Positions 5,979-9,438 of a DNA stretch of 9,438 bases are shown in pieces (the first letter of the stretch is position 1; every line of letters starts with the position of its first letter). The notes under the pieces were generated by a model. The model had not been told where the DNA came from. It saw only the letters and a program-made list of their open reading frames with translations, and ran no database searches. Made by a program: the position numbers and the translations under genes. The stretch comes from Caldifarciminota bacterium (GTDB taxonomy: Bacteria > WOR-3 > Hydrothermia > UBA1063 > CAJXJZ01): assembly GCA_027073945.1 (NCBI GenBank), contig JALTEL010000189.1, forward strand, positions 1-9,438, read 5' to 3'.

Positions 5979-7313
5979 ATGAGCAGCTTATTGATAAAAA
6001 ACGGTTTTTTAGTGACAAAACAGGGCGTTGTAAACACTGATGTATTTGTAAAAAACGGGGTTATCGCGGAATTTCACAATGAAAGGCCTGACAGGATTGT
6101 TGATGCAACCGGACTTCTGCTCTTGCCGGGATTTGTGAACGCGCACACGCATCTCTACAGTTCACTTGCAAGAGGCATTCAAACAACATATACCATGCAT
6201 AATTTTTACGAGAATCTGAAATATCTATGGTGGCGTCTTGATGCGGCACTGGATGAGGAATCCGTGTATTATTCGGCCCTAATAGGGGGAATAGAATCAC
6301 TGAAAAACGGGGTTACAACAATTATAGACCATCATGCAAGCTACAATTTTATTGACGGAAGCCTTGATGTAATAAATAGAGCTCTATCCTCAATAGGAAT
6401 AAGGCATATCCTGTGTTTTGAAACGTCTGACAGACTCGGGCATAAGCAGGCTGCTCTTGCACTGTCAGAAAACGAAAGGTTTATCAAGAAAACTTCAACT
6501 TCAAAAAGCGGTATGAGTGCGGGACTTTTAGGCTTGCACGCAAGCTTTACTCTTTCCGATAAAACACTTGAGAGGGCATCCGAAATATCATCGGATACAC
6601 ATACCGGGGTTCACATCCATCTCTCGGAAGACAGGTTTGACAGAGATTTTACCATAGCAAATTACGGGGTATTACCCGTGTTGAGATTGAACAACTTTAA
6701 ATTGCTTGAAGAGCCAGGGATACTGGTGCATGGAATTTATTTAAGCGGGGAAGAGAGAGAAATTATCTTAAAAAAACACATTTACCTTGCACACAATCCT
6801 GAGTCCAACCTTAACAATGCCGTGGGCGTTGCCAATGTAAAGGCAATTGGAGAAGCAGGCATAAAAATTGTACTGGGCAGCGACGGATTTTCCCACAACA
6901 TACTTGACCAGATGCGTACAGGCACTCTGGTCTACAGGTGGCAAAACAGCACAATCCAGGAGGGTTATGCAGAGTTATTCGAAATGCTCTCTAAAAACAA
7001 TCCACAACTCGCAGGCAGTATACTGGGTATCAAAATCGGCGAACTCAAACCCGGTTATAGTGCGGATATAGTAGGATACAGATACACACCTCCAACACCT
7101 ATTGACAGGAACAATTTGCTCGGACATTTATTTTTCGGCATTCATCATACTCCGGCCGAATTGGCAATAGTCAACGGTAAGCTCATAATGCAAAACAGTA
7201 ATCTGCTGAACATTGACGAGAAAGAAATCTATAAAAAAGCACAAGATATATCCGGCAAAATGTGGAAGAGATTTGAGAATATTAATTTACAATTTAAATT
7301 TCCCTATGACTGA
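5979..7313 (+). CDS. ssnA: SsnA-type metal-dependent aminohydrolase
   Basis: A 444-residue cytoplasmic amidohydrolase of the SsnA/ATZ-TRZ type, close in length to E. coli SsnA. Metal and active-site landmarks: NAHTHLYS (54-61; H56, H58), GLHASFTLS (185-193; H187), HIHLSED (212-218; H214, E217), H251 in VHGIYLS, NPESNLNN (273-280) and GSDG (300-303; D302). SsnA-specific stretches shared with E. coli are LWWRLDAALDEESVYYSALI (83-102) and IDHHASYNFIDGSL (116-129). The reaction is unproven for the family. Relatives hydrolyse amino groups of nitrogen heterocycles, and in enterobacteria ssnA sits in a selenium/purine catabolism cluster, absent here. The frame is open to a TTG at 5931, but that codon is the -35 box. 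ATG 5979 is the first start downstream of the predicted transcript end, and it has no Shine-Dalgarno site. Its last 8 nt overlap the HD-GYP gene. Confidence 0.92.
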   Translation: MSSLLIKNGFLVTKQGVVNTDVFVKNGVIAEFHNERPDRIVDATGLLLLPGFVNAHTHLYSSLARGIQTTYTMHNFYENLKYLWWRLDAALDEESVYYSALIGGIESLKNGVTTIIDHHASYNFIDGSLDVINRALSSIGIRHILCFETSDRLGHKQAALALSENERFIKKTSTSKSGMSAGLLGLHASFTLSDKTLERASEISSDTHTGVHIHLSEDRFDRDFTIANYGVLPVLRLNNFKLLEEPGILVHGIYLSGEEREIILKKHIYLAHNPESNLNNAVGVANVKAIGEAGIKIVLGSDGFSHNILDQMRTGTLVYRWQNSTIQEGYAELFEMLSKNNPQLAGSILGIKIGELKPGYSADIVGYRYTPPTPIDRNNLLGHLFFGIHHTPAELAIVNGKLIMQNSNLLNIDEKEIYKKAQDISGKMWKRFENINLQFKFPYD

Positions 7314-8856
7314 AAAGCAATTCCTAAAACTCCTGCAAAAGACAAAAAATCCTCCCGAACTGGAATTTGATGAGTTACAATCCTTCAGTAAAGCGGTTGA
7401 CGATTATATTGACCTGTCCTGCAAGAAGAAAAAAATGCCTGACCTTGAAATTTTGAATGAAATACGCAAGCAAATGCTTGCAAAAGGCCTGTTTGTGGAG
7501 ATCTCCGAGGTACTTCTGAACTGGGCTTACGTTTTTAAATCAAAGGGAGATATGCAAAACTATTTCTACCTTGCTTATCAGGCATTTGCCGCAATATTCT
7601 CAGCGGTCTTTTTACCGGATATGTATGAAAAATTAAAAGCAATACGAACCGAAGCAAAAGGCATGCCTCAGGAAGTGTGGTTTATAGTTATGGATGCCTT
7701 TGTATCTCAGATACATCTGTTTAAATACGAAGATGCTGTGGCAAAATACTTAAGAGCCCTGGAAATAATAGAAGAATCCGAGAAAAAAGAATCATATGCC
7801 ATTGGTTCAATGAATGTAAGACAGCTTATAAATATATTGAAACACAATCTATTTGATTCTCTTCTAAAGCTTGCCGTGTCAGAAAAGCAGGAGGATAAAA
7901 AAGAGGCGTACATTGCAATGGCCGGAGAGATTTTAAATGAGATAGAGAATATATATTCAATTGATGAAATGAGCACTATGCTGTCAAAGGCCGAGTATCT
8001 TGTAGTTTCGGGCAATTACAGAAAGGCAGGAGAACTGTTGAATTATATCAAAACCAGAGAAGACCTTGAAGCAAATTACATCCCCATATATTATCTGGTG
8101 TGGGCTGAGTTGTACTGGTCTGTTTCAAAGATAAAACAAACATCGGATTATTTGAGAAAAAGCCTTGATTCCGCAGTAAAAACCGGGAGCAGTGTGATAG
8201 AAAGGGAATGCATAAACTTTACCATATTTTTACTGTCAAGCAACACCGAAGAATTTTCCATCTTTACATTTGAAGGGGAAAGGGTTTTGAAATTCCTTCT
8301 CTCCTCACTTTTCTCCAAAGACTGGTATCTTGGGATTGACCATTCCACAAGGGTCGGAGAATTGTCTCTGAAAGTTGCTAAGGCTTACTCAAAACTGAGC
8401 GGCATTGAATTTGACTACGGACAGGTATACACAGCGGGTCTTTTACATGATATTGGCAAACTGTACGTACCATGGTATGTACTGAACAAACCCGGGAAAC
8501 TGTTAGGACTTGAATGGGAATGCATAAAATTTCACCCCGTATACGGAGCTGCTCTGAGCGAGCGCCTTGGTATGAAAAATTACATGTATTCCATTGCAGA
8601 GCACCATGAGAGAATTGACGGCAGTGGTTATCCCTATCACAAAAAAGACCTGTCTCCGCTTTCGCAGATAATCGGTATATCCGATGTTTACGAAGCGGCA
8701 ACTACAAAAAACAGATTTTACAAAAAGCCCAAAACAATGGCAGAAATCATGTACGAACTCGAAAGCCAGAAGGAAGTTAAATTTGACAGTCTTGTTGTTG
8801 AGGCTTTAAAAGCAGCTCTTCTTTTTGAATCTCCGACTTTTGCAAACAAACAATAA
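7306..8856 (+). CDS. HD-GYP domain protein with N-terminal TPR-like helical region (putative c-di-GMP phosphodiesterase)
   Basis: Residues 1 to about 325 are helical and rich in A/L/Y/E spaced as in tetratricopeptide-like repeats (for example around 140-155 and 228-290). No signal peptide or membrane segment is seen. Residues 340-516 are an HD-GYP domain. The ligands are visible in order: H346 (DHSTRV), H381-D382 in GLLHDIGKLYVP, H410 (FHPVYGA), H433-H434 in EHHERIDGSGYP (the GYP motif) and D460 (GISDVYEA). Because all are present, the enzyme should be active in cleaving cyclic di-GMP or a related cyclic dinucleotide. The helical half would act as a protein-interaction or ligand-sensing module in place of the more usual receiver or membrane sensor. 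The start ATG at 7306 lies inside the ssnA stop region (8-nt overlap) without its own ribosome site, implying translational coupling. An upstream in-frame extension to 7213 would overlap ssnA by about 100 bp and is unlikely. Confidence 0.92.
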   Translation: MTEKQFLKLLQKTKNPPELEFDELQSFSKAVDDYIDLSCKKKKMPDLEILNEIRKQMLAKGLFVEISEVLLNWAYVFKSKGDMQNYFYLAYQAFAAIFSAVFLPDMYEKLKAIRTEAKGMPQEVWFIVMDAFVSQIHLFKYEDAVAKYLRALEIIEESEKKESYAIGSMNVRQLINILKHNLFDSLLKLAVSEKQEDKKEAYIAMAGEILNEIENIYSIDEMSTMLSKAEYLVVSGNYRKAGELLNYIKTREDLEANYIPIYYLVWAELYWSVSKIKQTSDYLRKSLDSAVKTGSSVIERECINFTIFLLSSNTEEFSIFTFEGERVLKFLLSSLFSKDWYLGIDHSTRVGELSLKVAKAYSKLSGIEFDYGQVYTAGLLHDIGKLYVPWYVLNKPGKLLGLEWECIKFHPVYGAALSERLGMKNYMYSIAEHHERIDGSGYPYHKKDLSPLSQIIGISDVYEAATTKNRFYKKPKTMAEIMYELESQKEVKFDSLVVEALKAALLFESPTFANKQ

Positions 8857-8911
8857 AAATTCCATCCTGTACTTGTAAACCCAGGCAATGACGGAGAAAT
8901 CAGGTCTTACT

Positions 8912-8940
8912 TTGACAGGCCATATGGTTTGTATTATAAT
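8912..8940 (+). promoter_or_regulatory. Perfect-consensus sigma70 promoter of the secreted protein gene
   Basis: TTGACA (8912-8917), a 17-bp spacer and TATAAT (8935-8940) match the consensus at all 12 positions. Transcription would begin near 8947, giving a leader of about 17 nt that contains a full AAGGAGGT site. It is the strongest-looking promoter in the window. Confidence 0.9.
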
Positions 8941-8950
8941 AGATACAAAC
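8927..8950. promoter_or_regulatory. Perfect inverted repeat around the -10 box (candidate operator)
   Basis: GTTTGTAT (8927-8934) and ATACAAAC (8943-8950) are perfect 8-bp complements separated by 8 bp. The gap contains the TATAAT box, and the right arm spans the expected transcription start. This geometry is typical of a repressor operator, and it matches the consensus promoter, which would otherwise be constitutively strong. Most of the dyad lies upstream of the transcript, so an RNA hairpin is unlikely. The regulator is unknown, and no regulator gene is in the window. Confidence 0.55.
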
Positions 8951-8952
8951 AC

Positions 8953-8960
8953 AAGGAGGT
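8953..8960 (+). promoter_or_regulatory. Full-length Shine-Dalgarno site of the secreted protein gene
   Basis: AAGGAGGT ends 3 nt before the ATG at 8964, so the spacing is slightly short. It is the best ribosome site in the window and, with the promoter, suggests a potentially very highly expressed gene. It fixes the start of the 8964 gene. Confidence 0.85.
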
Positions 8961-8963
8961 ATC

Positions 8964-9438
8964 ATGAAAAAAGTACTGATAGGTGTAGCACTGCTCATGT
9001 CAGTGAGATTATGGGCACACACAATAACCGTGGACGGCGACCCCTCAGACTGGGTCGGTAGTCTTCCTCAGGTAGTTGATACTTATGTAACAAGTGCGGG
9101 AGAAATTATATGGAGAGATGCCGTAAATGACGACAACGGAGACGGAGGAGACGCTCCTTCTGCACCCGATAATCCAACCGGATACACATACCCGACGGAT
9201 TCGACATACACAGACGGAGAAGCGGATATAACAGAATGGAGAGCTACATCTGATGGTCAAAATCTTTATTTCCTTGTCAAAGTTGATTCATTCACAAGTG
9301 TATATTACCCTCTCATAACAATAATGATGGATATCGATCATGTGGCAGGAAGCGGGCAGGTATACGTGCCCCAAAACGCGGATTTAATGGTATCTCCAGC
9401 AATACAATGGGAATACGCCGTTGTTATTGCGGACGACA
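8964..9438 (+). CDS. Secreted glucodextranase-C/DOMON-like protein (partial, runs off right edge)
   Basis: The 158 visible residues open with a Sec signal peptide: KK at 2-3, a hydrophobic core, and likely cleavage after LWA at 18. An arginine at 15 is unusual within the tail of the core. The mature protein begins with DGDPSDW (24-30), typical of CBM9/DOMON-like and glucodextranase C-terminal-like beta-sandwich domains. An acidic stretch, NDDNGDGGD (55-63), looks like a calcium-binding loop. GYTYPTD (73-79), DGEADITEW (84-92) and the strand LYFLVKVD (101-108) follow the glucodextranase-C pattern (gpG.YtYPtd..f..G..Dit.f). Family members bind carbohydrate or other ligands on the cell surface or in secreted enzymes. 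Whether a catalytic domain or sorting signal follows is outside the window. The start is fixed by AAGGAGGT. The function is uncertain, but secretion is well supported. Confidence 0.8.
   Translation, partial: MKKVLIGVALLMSVRLWAHTITVDGDPSDWVGSLPQVVDTYVTSAGEIIWRDAVNDDNGDGGDAPSAPDNPTGYTYPTDSTYTDGEADITEWRATSDGQNLYFLVKVDSFTSVYYPLITIMMDIDHVAGSGQVYVPQNADLMVSPAIQWEYAVVIADD

Noticed and set aside
7213..7305. Upstream extension of the HD-GYP gene
   Set aside because: It would overlap ssnA coding by about 100 bp and adds a basic segment with no family support. ATG 7306 gives the common short overlap.
8857..8911. Terminator after the HD-GYP gene
   Set aside because: Only a 4-bp CCTG/CAGG pairing is available and no T-tract follows it.

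Overview
This is an AT-rich bacterial window. It uses the standard stop codons (TGA ends glnA and ssnA), sigma70-type promoters with 17-bp spacers, and Shine-Dalgarno sites at some genes but not others. The lineage cannot be fixed from the sequence. A Bacillus-like type I-alpha glutamine synthetase, an SsnA-type amidohydrolase, a TPR-like/HD-GYP protein and a secreted glucodextranase-C-like protein do not point to one familiar genus. A deep-branching or poorly cultured bacterium is my guess only.

Layout. Left edge (1-1395): two tandem minus-strand genes for stand-alone C-terminal halves of DUF2207/YciQ-like membrane proteins. Only the first codons of the left copy are inside the window. A 60-bp stretch at their 5' ends is identical between the copies. 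Positions 1396-1573 are a divergent regulatory region holding a good glnA promoter and two dyad elements. Positions 1574-3559 (plus) carry glnA and a NeuD/PglD-type acyltransferase gene 12 bp behind it. These converge, across a palindrome spanning both stop codons, on a minus-strand phosphate module (5748-3592): a PhoU-like DUF47 regulator followed with no gap by a PiT permease that has an unusual C-terminal extension. Positions 5749-5978 are a second divergent control region with near-consensus promoters on both strands. Positions 5979-8856 (plus) hold ssnA overlapping by 8 nt an HD-GYP phosphodiesterase gene. From 8964 a secreted protein gene starts behind a perfect-consensus promoter whose -10 box lies in the loop of an 8+8 bp inverted repeat. 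It runs off the right edge.

How it works together. The window is mainly core metabolism (nitrogen assimilation, phosphate uptake) with accessory signalling and envelope functions. The PhoU-like/PiT pair is a clear functional unit. glnA with the sugar acyltransferase, and ssnA with HD-GYP, look co-transcribed, but the reason for the pairing is not obvious. I found no mobile element, CRISPR array, RNA gene or defence system. The signals most worth following are the operator-like dyad at 8927-8950, the tandem DUF2207 duplication with a possible glnA remnant, the atypical PiT protein, and the ssnA start that is decided by its promoter.
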